A program made the translations under genes and the position numbers. Below, in pieces: positions 20,363 through 29,184 of a stretch of DNA of 64,000 bases (the stretch's first letter is position 1; each line of letters starts with the position of its first letter). The DNA is taken from positions 124,001-188,000 of the forward strand of contig CAVUYE010000003.1 in NCBI GenBank assembly GCA_963745665.1, given 5' to 3'. Source of the DNA: Bog-473 sp963745665. Lineage in GTDB: Bacteria > Actinomycetota > Acidimicrobiia > Acidimicrobiales > RAAP-2. The notes under the pieces are model-generated. The model did no database searches. It saw only the letters and a list, made by a program, of their open reading frames with translations, and had not been told where the DNA came from.

Positions 20363-21592
20363 ATGAGGGTGTTGATCGTAGGAGAATTCTTCCCGTGGCC
20401 GGCTTGGGGCGGAGGATTAATGCGACTTGCCAACTCCGTCGAAGCATTGAGCGCCCTCGGTGAAGCCGACCTGTTCACGTTGTCCCCTCGCGACCGTGAC
20501 CTGCCTTTCGAGTTGCCTCCAGAAATCCGAGTCAACCGTCTCAAGGTGGCGCCGTATCCGAAGATTCCGTCCCGTGCCCGTTGGCAGGCGGAGTGGTTGT
20601 GGAAACGAGGAATTCCGCGTGACGTGGTGAAGCGGAGCTTCGACCATTCGGCTCGCTCGGAGTTCGAGGACTGGACGGCCGATTCATACGACCTGGTGTG
20701 GTTCAGCACGGCCGCTCTCTTCGGTTGGATGGGTCGGCCGCGTCTTGGTCCAACAATCCTGGATTTTGTGGATCTCGAGGATGAGAAGGCTTCGCGGCGC
20801 ACGCAGGTAATGACCCCCGCGAACGCTCCAAGGGGGATCGTTCATCGGTTGCGACGCCGGGTCAGCTTGGCACAGGAGAACCGGAATGTTCGCGACTGGA
20901 GTCGGTACCAGCGATCTGTGGCTTCAGAAGTAGACCGGGTAACGCTCTGCAGCGACAGAGATGTGGTGCGCTCTGGATTAACGAACGCGGTGGTGATTCC
21001 CAACTCCTACCCTCGACCGGATGAAGCGATGGGACACAGGGATGTTGGTGACCCGCCAGTGGTCCTGTTCCAGGGCACCCTTGCCTATAAGCCCAACACC
21101 GACGCCGCAGACTGGCTTGTCAAGAAGATCGCACCAAGGATCTGGGAAAATGATCCATCCGTGACTGTGAGATTGGCCGGAACCCCAATTCCCGAGGTCG
21201 AGGCTCTCCACAATCCGCCTTCGGTAACCGTGGTTGGCCGGGTCTCCAGCATGGAACGCGAACTTGCCAGGGCAGATATTGCACTCGTTCCTATCCGCTT
21301 CGGTAGCGGTACCCGAGTGAAGATCCTCGAGTCCTTCGCCCATCGGGTGCCAGTTGTGTCGACCACCATCGGGGTTGAAGGATTTGACGTGATGGATGGC
21401 GTCCACCTATTCATTGCGGACGACCCCGATGCTTTCGCCGCCGCTTGTCATCGACTGCTCACTGAGCCAACCTTGAGGGAGACCATGGTGAATGCAGCGG
21501 AGCAGTGGTACTTGGACAGGCATGAGGGATCCGTAAGTCGTGAACGCCTTCAGGCTCTGGCTCGAAAGGTTGCTTCGTCCAGCACCGGGTAG
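20363..21592 (+). CDS. Glycosyltransferase family 4
   Basis: I take the ATG at 20363 (MRVLIVGEFFPWPAWGGG) as the start; an in-frame TTG at 20306 adds 19 residues that do not resemble the family. The N-domain has the Gly-rich acceptor loop WGGGLMRL. The C-domain has VVLFQGTLAYKPNTDAADWL, VTVVGRVSSMERELARADIALVPIRFGSGTRVKILESFAHRVPVVSTT in segments, matching the conserved GSGTRxKILE nucleotide-sugar site. Same family as sugar transferases of PEP-CTERM and capsule loci. Confidence 0.8.
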   Translation: MRVLIVGEFFPWPAWGGGLMRLANSVEALSALGEADLFTLSPRDRDLPFELPPEIRVNRLKVAPYPKIPSRARWQAEWLWKRGIPRDVVKRSFDHSARSEFEDWTADSYDLVWFSTAALFGWMGRPRLGPTILDFVDLEDEKASRRTQVMTPANAPRGIVHRLRRRVSLAQENRNVRDWSRYQRSVASEVDRVTLCSDRDVVRSGLTNAVVIPNSYPRPDEAMGHRDVGDPPVVLFQGTLAYKPNTDAADWLVKKIAPRIWENDPSVTVRLAGTPIPEVEALHNPPSVTVVGRVSSMERELARADIALVPIRFGSGTRVKILESFAHRVPVVSTTIGVEGFDVMDGVHLFIADDPDAFAAACHRLLTEPTLRETMVNAAEQWYLDRHEGSVSRERLQALARKVASSSTG

Positions 21593-21699
21593 TGGGTGCG
21601 GCTGTCGCCCGAAGCCTCGACTATCTGTTCAATTCATGTTTGGCGCGTCTACGCTTTTCCCAGGTGGCCTAAGCTTGCAATTAAACCCCCACCATCCGG

Positions 21700-23067
21700 T
21701 CAAGCGGCCTTCTTGACCACCGGATAGCGCGGTCGCGGCCCTCTCTGGGTGCCCTTGGGGCGTCCGGGACCCGGAGTGTCGGATTTCGGTGCACTGGCCG
21801 GAGTCCCAAGAGTTACACGAAGTCGACGAAACCCTCTGCGCACACGCGCTGGGGTCAGTTTTGCCGGCTCGCAGGGACGCTCCCACGGCAGCCGTACGTC
21901 GTCGACGAGTCCTTGTGCGATTCGCAACTGGGTGTAGGCAGCCACGATCAACCACGTCCAGCGGTCGGCCTGTTCGGGCATGCACAGCGAGGGCGCCGTC
22001 CAGCCCAAAGTGTTCTTGGCGAATCGGAAGGTGTGCTCGAGATCGAAACGGTGCAGATAGGACCGGAAGCACAGGTCGAGATCGGGCTCGCCCGGACCCG
22101 ACCACCACAGCCACAACGTCTTCTTCACTCGTCCGTCGCGTTTGGGAAGGTGCTCGACGTCGACGCGGATCACGCTGCCGCGCACGATTGGTGGTGCGCC
22201 CTCGCTCTTGGCCCAACGCCCTCGACCAATGAGGCGAGGGTGGAGCCCGTGCCAGGCGCGCACGCGCACCTTGCCGTAGCGAGGGTCCTCGGTGCGGTAC
22301 TCGGCGTCGGGTCGCCGGTGCGTCTTGTCCTCCGAGCACTTCATGCGGCGCCCGTGGCGGGGAGGCCGCCCACCGGTGCCCTTCGGCCGATTGGGCCGCG
22401 CCGCCGGATCGTCGTAGAAGACCCGGTCCTCTCGGATGCGCACCAGCACCTGGGCCTCGGTGTCGTCCAACCCATGGCTGAGGGCGATGGGGTCATAACC
22501 GGCGTCGAAGACGAAGAGGGGGACCGCTCGGTCCTCTCGGAGCAGTGCCACCAGGGCTTTGACCTGCGCGATCGTCGCCTCGGTGGCATCGGCTCCGGGC
22601 GCAATGCGCAGCGCGTCGAGCGGCGCGGTCCAACTGTTTGGCTCGAAGCTGAGCTGGGCGATCCACTGATAGCTCCAGCCCGCCACGATCGGCTGGCCGG
22701 CCGAGTGCTTCGACGCCGAGTAGTAGAAACCCCGCTCGGGGCTGCACTCGGCGTCGCAGCGCTCCCAGGTCGAGGCGTCGACGGCGAAGACGGCCGGCCA
22801 CTCACGCGGGCGATGTGCCACGAGTGCGGCCCGCAGCGCCCCCTCGTCGATCTCACCCAAAGAGAGAGCCTTGTAGAGGCTGCCGTGGGAGCGCCGGAAG
22901 ATCGGCTCCAAGCTGAGGGAGGGCACCGATCCCACGGCCCCCGAGGCGTCCAAGAGCGCGTCGGCGAGTTCGAAAAGGGCATCGGACCACTTGACGAAGG
23001 TGCCGTAGATCTGGCTTCGGACGGACTTGAGCTCGTGCACCTGCTCGGCGTGGGTTCGCTTCGTCAT
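21700..23067 (-). CDS. DDE transposase (NF041680-like)
   Basis: 455 residues, intact. The order is an N-terminal binding region (SLSLEPIFRRSHGSLYKALSLG), then WPAVFAVDASTWERCDAE (first Asp), VPLFVFDAGYDPIALSH (second Asp) and FDLEHTFRFAKNTLGW (Glu). The spacing and motifs match a family of actinobacterial transposases related to IS701/DDE_5 proteins. It fills most of the element and is transcribed away from the DUF6788 gene. Confidence 0.8.
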   Translation of the reverse strand: MTKRTHAEQVHELKSVRSQIYGTFVKWSDALFELADALLDASGAVGSVPSLSLEPIFRRSHGSLYKALSLGEIDEGALRAALVAHRPREWPAVFAVDASTWERCDAECSPERGFYYSASKHSAGQPIVAGWSYQWIAQLSFEPNSWTAPLDALRIAPGADATEATIAQVKALVALLREDRAVPLFVFDAGYDPIALSHGLDDTEAQVLVRIREDRVFYDDPAARPNRPKGTGGRPPRHGRRMKCSEDKTHRRPDAEYRTEDPRYGKVRVRAWHGLHPRLIGRGRWAKSEGAPPIVRGSVIRVDVEHLPKRDGRVKKTLWLWWSGPGEPDLDLCFRSYLHRFDLEHTFRFAKNTLGWTAPSLCMPEQADRWTWLIVAAYTQLRIAQGLVDDVRLPWERPCEPAKLTPARVRRGFRRLRVTLGTPASAPKSDTPGPGRPKGTQRGPRPRYPVVKKAA

Positions 23068-23073
23068 ACCCGT

Positions 23074-23088
23074 TAGTATTGACTACTA
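23074..23088. promoter_or_regulatory. Inverted repeat between divergent IS genes
   Basis: TAGTA and TACTA flank TTGAC in the 68-bp space between the transposase start and the DUF6788 start. It is placed where a shared promoter or operator would be expected. Confidence 0.3.
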
Positions 23089-23135
23089 TCGGATCACCGG
23101 AGGTGGATGGCCCCCGTCGGCGAGAATGGAGCTCG

Positions 23136-23504
23136 ATGCCTCGAGCGAAGAAGAAGACCCTGGACGATTACGAACGCCGCTACCACGATCTGCTCGAGGC
23201 GCTCGCCGACATCGGCTTCGTCCGCTCGGGGAGCGTGGCGCCGCGTTACAACTACTGCGGCAAGGCGAACTGCCGCTGCCACGGTGATCCGCCCGAGCCC
23301 CATGGCCCGTACTTGCAGTGGACCGCGAAGGTCGACGGCAAGACCGTGAACCGTCGACTCAGTCCAGAGGAGGCCGAGCTCTATCGCGAGTGGATCGCCA
23401 ACGACAGGCGACTACGGGCGATGCTCGACGAGCTGCGTACGGTGGCCGCAGAGGCGACCGATCTCATCATCGAGGAGCGTCGCCGAGCTGAAGCGGAGGT
23501 TTAA
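23136..23504 (+). CDS. DUF6788-family protein, IS-associated
   Basis: About 122 residues from the ATG at 23136 (upstream in-frame start at 23079 less likely). Contains APRYNYCGKANCRCH and HGPYLQWTAKVDGKTVNRR, the Cys-rich core and HGPY motif of DUF6788, with a charged helical C-terminus (LIIEERRRAEAEV). The Cys residues suggest zinc binding. It lies inside the same inverted repeats as the transposase, so it is likely an accessory IS gene; its function is unknown. Confidence 0.75.
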   Translation: MPRAKKKTLDDYERRYHDLLEALADIGFVRSGSVAPRYNYCGKANCRCHGDPPEPHGPYLQWTAKVDGKTVNRRLSPEEAELYREWIANDRRLRAMLDELRTVAAEATDLIIEERRRAEAEV

Positions 23505-23516
23505 TTACAAGCTTAG

Positions 23517-24479
23517 GGGCCGCGTGGATAGGTGACCATCCACCGGTCGTTGTGATGGCCCAGATTTGATTCTGGGTGCGTCCCAACCAACGACCAAGTG
23601 GAGGTCACCCCCATAATGCGCGCACTCGAGCCCGAAGTGGTAGATGCCATCTGGGCGGTCATCGAGCCCCTGATCCCCCCGGCTCCGAAGAACCACCCCT
23701 TGGGTTGTCACCGGCCGCGGGTCTCGGACCGGTTGTGCTTTTGGGGGATCCTCGTCCGCTTGGTCACCGGCTGCTCTTGGGTCAGCGTCGAGGCGATTCT
23801 TGAACACCGGGTCTCGGACACGACGCTGCGAACGCGCCGTGACGAATGGATCGCTGCGGGCGTGTTCGACGCGCTGCGCTGCCACGCCTTGCATGCCTAC
23901 GACCGCATCATCGGTCTGGACCTCTCCGAAGTGGCACTCGACGGGTCCTTGCACAAGGCACCCTGCGGTGGGGAGGGGACGGGAAAGAACCCGACAGACC
24001 GGGCCAAATTGGGATGGAAATGGTCGATCGCTACCGACGCACGCGGCATCCCGATCGGCTGGGCCCTCGACGGCGCCAACCGCAACGACATCAAGATGCT
24101 CGACCCCACCCTCGACGACCTGGCTCAGGCGGGACTGCTCGACGAGATCGAGACCCTGCACCTCGACCGTGGCTACGACTATCCCAAGATCCGCGCCCAA
24201 CTGGCCGATCGCGGCCTCGATGATCTCGACATTCAACGGCGTGCCAGGCCGGGCGCCTCGAACCTGGTCAAACAACCTCTCCGACTCGGACTCCGATGGG
24301 TGGTTGAAGGCACCAACTCGTGGCTGAGCAACTACGGCCAGCTTCGTCGCAACACAGATCGGCGGAGCCGACACCGACACGCTCAGCTCTGCCTCGTGAC
24401 CACCCTCTTGATCACCGCCAAGCTGATCGACTGGCGGGACCGCTGGAGCCCCGATTCACGGCCTATCCGCTAGGCCCCT
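23517..24479 (+). mobile_element. IS5-family insertion sequence
   Basis: 963 bp. The termini are imperfect inverted repeats, GGGGCCGCGTGGATAGG on the left and GGGGCCTAGCGGATAGG read inward from the right (14 of 17). TA flanks both sides (23515-23516 and 24480-24481). The left TA is also the right flank of the preceding IS, so the two elements sit back to back. Confidence 0.75.
23598..24473 (+). CDS. IS5-family transposase
   Basis: 291 residues in one uninterrupted frame. An N-terminal domain (VWSV-type; DRLCFWGILVRLVTGCSW) is followed by the DDE core: EVALDGSLHKAP (Asp), IETLHLDRGYDYPKIRAQL (Asp), RWVVEGTNSWLSNYGQLRRNTDRR in part (Glu). The GTG at 23598 or the ATG at 23616 could be the start. 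Apparently intact. Confidence 0.85.
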   Translation: MEVTPIMRALEPEVVDAIWAVIEPLIPPAPKNHPLGCHRPRVSDRLCFWGILVRLVTGCSWVSVEAILEHRVSDTTLRTRRDEWIAAGVFDALRCHALHAYDRIIGLDLSEVALDGSLHKAPCGGEGTGKNPTDRAKLGWKWSIATDARGIPIGWALDGANRNDIKMLDPTLDDLAQAGLLDEIETLHLDRGYDYPKIRAQLADRGLDDLDIQRRARPGASNLVKQPLRLGLRWVVEGTNSWLSNYGQLRRNTDRRSRHRHAQLCLVTTLLITAKLIDWRDRWSPDSRPIR

Positions 24480-24524
24480 AAGCCCTCTTTAGTTCCAATT
24501 TGGTTCTGCTCTATTCTCGTAACC

Positions 24525-26638
24525 ATGACAGAGCTTGGTCGACCCTTCGAATCTCGCCGCCCGGTGAAGACGAAGGCGCTCGCGTTCTATCTTCCCCAGT
24601 TCCACCCGATTCCCGAGAATGACGAATGGTGGGGAAAGGGCTTCACCGAGTGGACCAACGTCGCGCAGGCCCGACCGCTGTTTCCCCGGTCACTACCAGC
24701 CTCACGTTCCCGGGGAACTTGGCTATTACGATCTCCGGGTTCCCGAAGTGCGAGAAGCACAAGCGGATCTAGCTCGAAACCACGGCGTGTTCGGATTCGT
24801 GTATTACCACTACTGGTTCAACGGCCGCCGGCTTCTCAACCGGCCGTTCGATGAAGTCCTCAAATCGGGTTCTCCCGACTTTCCGTTCGCCCTCTGCTGG
24901 GCCAATGAAAAATGGACCAGAACCTGGGACGGCGAAAGTGGCCGAGTGCTCATTGCCCAGGAATACAGCGAGGCGGATGATCTTGCTCATATCCGATGGC
25001 TGGCTTCGGCTTTCACTGATCCGCGTTACATAAAGATAGACGGCAGGCCGCTGATGCTCGTCTATCGGCCGAGTGATCTGCCAGATCCAAAGCGGACCAC
25101 CGACGTTTGGAGACGTGAGGCTGAGCGACTCGGACTTCCGGGCCTGTACTTGTGCTGGGTGGAAGGTTGGAGTCGTCCAACGGGTGGTCCCGAGAACTTC
25201 GGATTTGACGCCACCGTGGGGTTTGTGGAGTTCCTAGAACTGCGGCGCCTCTTCACGGCGGAGACGAGCATGAGGGGTCATCGCATTCTCGACTACGTGT
25301 CAACATACGAAGCTCGTCTCAGTCGGCCGCCCCATCCGTGGAAGCACTTTCCCGCAGTCACCGTGGGTTGGGACAACACGGCAAGGCATCCGAGCAACGC
25401 CACCGTGTTCGAGGGAGCGACTCCCGAGCACTACCGGCGTTGGCTGGAGGGAACGGTCGGAGTCGTTGGCCGATGTACGCGAAGAGGAGAACTATCTCTT
25501 CATCGTCGCGTGGAATGAATGGGCCGAGGGAAACCATCTCGAGCCAGATCTGCGCTTCGGGCGCGCCTTCCTTGAAGCGACGAGATCCGTTCTCGCTGCT
25601 CAAGAGCCCCTTACCGGGCCAATGGCAGCGGTCGAGAATGAACGTGACAACGAGACGTTAGAGGGGCTACCCCTGGCAAGGCCGACCAACGGCCGGATGT
25701 CACCCAGCGTCGCGACAACGACAGCACACCTGGGCGGACTGATCGACAAACAGTGTGGACCGAGCGGACGCGTGATTGTGAGCCTGTCCAAGGACGCCGA
25801 TGTTGAGACCACTATCGCTCTTTGGACCAGGATCAAGTTTAAGGCACTTGAGGGCAATCCTGAATCGGTCGCGAGCATGAAGGCGGCGGGCATCGACGCC
25901 ACACAGTGTGACGTCACCGATCTCGGCGAGCTCGACGCGACCCTCGGGGATCTCGGCAACGTGCAAGCGCTCTTGCTCTTGGACGTGCTCGAAGACATAC
26001 CGGAGCCGCAGCCATTTCTTGAGGCGCTTTCGAGGTGGGCAATTGAACACGACAATGCGTTCCTCTTCGTGTCAGCCCCCAATGTTGCTCATTTCGACCG
26101 AGGCGTGAGCCTCCTCCTTGGGGATTGGCGTCCACCAGAGGCGGTCAGTCACGGTGGACAACCCCATTTTACGAATGACACGCTGGAAGATCTGCTGGAG
26201 GGATGTGGGTGGCGCCGAATTGATGTCGATGACGTGCTCTCAGTGCGCTCAGGCGCCTGGGATGCTGCGACACTCGACAGCATCCCCGAGGAGATGGTCG
26301 GAGCACTGCGCGTCCTCTCGGAGGCGTACAATCCCTATTGGGCCGTCGAGCGCTTCGTTTGGGCGCTGGCACCGATGGCGCTCACCGAGTCACCAGTGAG
26401 GGCTGACGCCATCGTTGGATCCGATTCAATGGCGGCTGGTCGTGGGCGTTCCGAGCAGCGAGCGCTTGTTCAGCAGTATCTTGACTCGATCGGACTTGTT
26501 GCTAGTGAAACTGACCGTCGCGCGTTGGCACTGCGGAGCCTGCCGTCTCCCTTTTGGAAGCGAGCGATTCTGCGAGCGGCGAAGACCAGCCCTCGTCTGT
26601 CATCGAGGCTCTCCACCTTCCAAGAAAGACGTCGCTAA
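24525..26638 (+). CDS. WbsX-type glycan protein fused to a methyltransferase-like domain, two frame breaks
   Basis: The first 330 or so residues match the WbsX family (GH99-like fold) of polysaccharide loci: ALAFYLPQFHPIPENDEWWGKGFTEWTNV, HYQPHVPGELGYYDLR, FCWANE-type ALCWANEKWTRTWDG, and YLFIVAWNEWAEGNHLEPD, each as separate segments. After it comes a domain with LLLLDVLEDIPEPQPFLEAL, FVSAPNVAHFD and HFTNDTLEDLLEGCGW, typical of methyltransferases. The frame shifts at an extra C in 24684-24687 and again near 25461-25475. The WbsX and methyltransferase-like parts are in one frame after the second break. Function in glycan synthesis is inferred from family context. Confidence 0.65.
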
Positions 26639-26758
26639 ATCTGTTCGTTCGTCCGACTATCCGCGGGCTCTGCATTGTTCCGACAGGCCAGCCGGACTGC
26701 GGGGGCAACGTTCATCGGTTTGGAATGGTCGTGTAGATCGCGGGCTCCTGCCATGGTT

Positions 26759-27767
26759 TCAGGAAGTGCGATCGAAAGAGTGAAGGACGGAGATCGCCGA
26801 CCGCAGCGGTTTTGTCACGCGCCAGCTCGTCGAGCCCCGAAGTTCATCGAGTTCGTGCTGCTTATTCTTGAGTTGAGTCTGGAAGTCTCGGGTTCGACTG
26901 CCACTTCGCGCTGCGAGGAGGGCGGCCGTCCAACCAGACTCGCGTGGCAGAGAAGTCTCCTCAAGAGACCTGTGCCCACCCTCGAGCCTCGATAGGCAGA
27001 GGCCGAGCTCGTGATGCTGGGCCAACAGAAGATCGCTGCCATCGTCGTCAGAATGCTGGGATGCGGACTCGACGATTGCGGCCCCTGAACCCCTTCGGTC
27101 CCATCGACGCGACTCATCCGAAAACTGAGGAAGCGCACTCAACCAATCCGCAACGGTGCTCATCGCCTCCGTCGGATCGCGTAAGACCGATTCATAGCTG
27201 CAGACAAAAGTGTCTAGGCCGACGAGATTCGTTATCGCCGAGCGATTGTACCGCTCCCACAACGCGATACCGTCCGCAAGATGCATGCCGTCGCGCTCTT
27301 TGGAGGGAGCGAGCTACGGCCAGAGGGGACCGCCAGACCAAAACAGTGGCGAGCGGAGCAGGGAGGACGGGTCGCCAGAAAGGAAGGAGAAGACTTAGGC
27401 GAGGGTCCTTCCAGACACGGGCCCCAGGCTCTGGGTACGCTGCACTCGAGCAGTGGCGCGGGATCCGGCACGCCAGACATCGTCGACCCTTCCTCCCATT
27501 TCGGCGAGAGGTTAGGTGGCGCTTCCCAGCTGCCACCAAGATCGGTCAAGGAGCTTGTCGTTGTAATGACCGAGAGAGACGACTTTCCCAGTGCTCTGGG
27601 TTGCTCTCCGGCCAGTGCATCCGGTCGTCAGGACGAGGGGTGTTGAACCCCAGGGCTCCCAGTGCCCCGGCTACGGCCGATGTACCACTTCGGTGCATAC
27701 CGACGACCAAGAGCCACGAGCCGGCGGACCGATCCGAGGTCGTTCCGGCTAGGTTCGGACTACTCAT
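26759..27767 (-). CDS. Sulfotransferase-family protein, frame broken at least three times
   Basis: Starts MSSPNLAGTTSDRSAGSWLL, then the PAPS-binding loop LVVGMHRSGTSAVAGALGALG. The middle carries GGSWEAPPNLSP and VWKDPRLSLLLPFWRP, and the 3' part ALWERYNRSAITNL, VCSYESVLRDP and a coiled-coil tail ending TSWRVTKPLRSAI. These segments are in different frames, with breaks near 27545, 27440 and 27290. If intact, it would sulfate a glycan from PAPS. It is either a pseudogene or damaged by sequencing error. Confidence 0.55.
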
Positions 27768-27950
27768 GGGGGAAGGGTCTAGCGGGCGACATCGAGTCAT
27801 ACCCGGGCCCCTGGCGCCAGCCCCGACCGTGAACAATGGAGCGATGGCCGGTGCATTGCTGATGCGGCGCACCGCGCTCTACAAAAGGTGCCATACGAAC
27901 AATCCTAACGACGTGGGAAGTTGGCCACGGTTTCGCCCCCCCCCTGTGGG

Positions 27951-28865
27951 TCACGGCTCGTGGCGGTGCGTAGGAGTTGCACGCTCTCCCGGGAGTTCCA
28001 GCGCTATGGAGGACTTTCGCCAGAAGACACCGGCTCCGTCAATGTCAACGATCTCATCGCTGATGCCGTGGACTCGGCGGTAGTCGGTGACCGCCGCCTT
28101 GCAGCTATCGATCGTCCCGTAGTCGTCGATGATGCAGTAGCCGCCGGCCGCCAACTTCGGGTACAGCGGCTCAAGGGCTTGAATCGTCGATTCGTACAAA
28201 TCACCGTCGAGGCGCATTACTGCGAGATCTTTAATCGGCGCATCGTTCAAGGTGTCTCGGAACCAGCCGACGATGAACTGGACCTGATCATCTAGGAGAC
28301 CGTACCGATCGAAGTTGTGGCGCACCATTTCAACTCCAACCGACAGAATCTTCCAATCGCTGAGGTCCAGATCACGGTCGGTGGGGTAGCGGTCCAAATC
28401 GGGAACGGGCAAGCCCTCGAATGAGTCGGCGAGCCACACTGTTCGGTCGGTCACGCCGTACGCCTTAAGAACTCCTCGCATAAAGATCGACATACCGCCC
28501 CGCCACACGCCAGTTTCGATGATGTCACCGGGGATCTTGTCTGAGAGAACGTGTTCGATGCAGCTGCGAGCATTGGCAAGCCGTTTCAAACCACACATCG
28601 TTTCGGCCCTCGCCGGCCAGTCCCTTCCGTTCTCCCTCTTGTTAGGCGAATACGGTCGTTTGATAGTCACCTCGAGCTGTGCTCTGCCAAGAGCCGGGGC
28701 TAATCGATCTAGGAATCGTACCCATCTCTTACTGTTCTCCATCGTCGGGATGCCAACGATCCGATCACTGTCTTCGAACAGTGCCCGTGTCAGCACTCCG
28801 GCCAGCAGGTCCAAGTAGAGATCCGTGGCAGGCGACGGCGTCGCGGCGGGGGAGACGCCCGTCAA
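27951..28865 (-). CDS. TylF/MycF-type O-methyltransferase
   Basis: 304 residues, the usual family length plus an N-terminal extension. Conserved segments are MCGLKRLANARSCIEHVL, IPGDIIETGVWRGGMSIFMRG (SAM site), LADSFEGLPVPD, VMRLDGDLYESTIQALEPLYPKL in part and GGYCIIDDYGTIDSCKAAV with the metal-binding Asp residues. Family members methylate sugar hydroxyls (macrocin O-methyltransferase). Likely modifies a sugar of the locus glycan. Confidence 0.85.
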   Translation of the reverse strand: MTGVSPAATPSPATDLYLDLLAGVLTRALFEDSDRIVGIPTMENSKRWVRFLDRLAPALGRAQLEVTIKRPYSPNKRENGRDWPARAETMCGLKRLANARSCIEHVLSDKIPGDIIETGVWRGGMSIFMRGVLKAYGVTDRTVWLADSFEGLPVPDLDRYPTDRDLDLSDWKILSVGVEMVRHNFDRYGLLDDQVQFIVGWFRDTLNDAPIKDLAVMRLDGDLYESTIQALEPLYPKLAAGGYCIIDDYGTIDSCKAAVTDYRRVHGISDEIVDIDGAGVFWRKSSIALELPGERATPTHRHEP

Positions 28866-29184
28866 GACCGAGGGTGTCCTTTGCAGGTCATCGTTGCGTT
28901 ATGTCCTTCCATCTGGGCGCAGCTGGCTGATCGAACCGCCGGAAGATCAGCGATGCTATGAATCGACAATACTGACACTGATCGCGGTCAGTCACCCGTA
29001 ACGTTCGCGACCTTCCGAGCTCGGATGCCGTCAGATCTTTCGCAGTACGCACAGCGAGTCCTTCTTGGGGCTCCATCGCGTGGAGGATATGGAGTTGCCA
29101 GGTGGAGGCGGCAAGAGGGCAGTTGCCAGTGCTTGCCCACCACGACCGGCGGCTGCCACTGGTTACCTCTACAATGCTGCGGCC

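Larger units (their letters stand above)
21672..23514. mobile_element. Insertion sequence with DDE transposase and divergent DUF6788 gene
   Basis: The ends match as inverted repeats: AGCTTGCAATTAAACCCCC at 21672 and AGCTTGTAATTAAACCTCC read inward from 23514, 17 of 19 identical. The left end is preceded by TA (21670-21671) and the right end followed by TA (23515-23516). It holds two divergent genes, a 455-residue transposase and a DUF6788 protein. 1,843 bp. Confidence 0.75.

Noticed and set aside
21913..23076. 387-residue plus-strand frame
   Set aside because: It is antisense to the intact DDE transposase with clear catalytic motifs.
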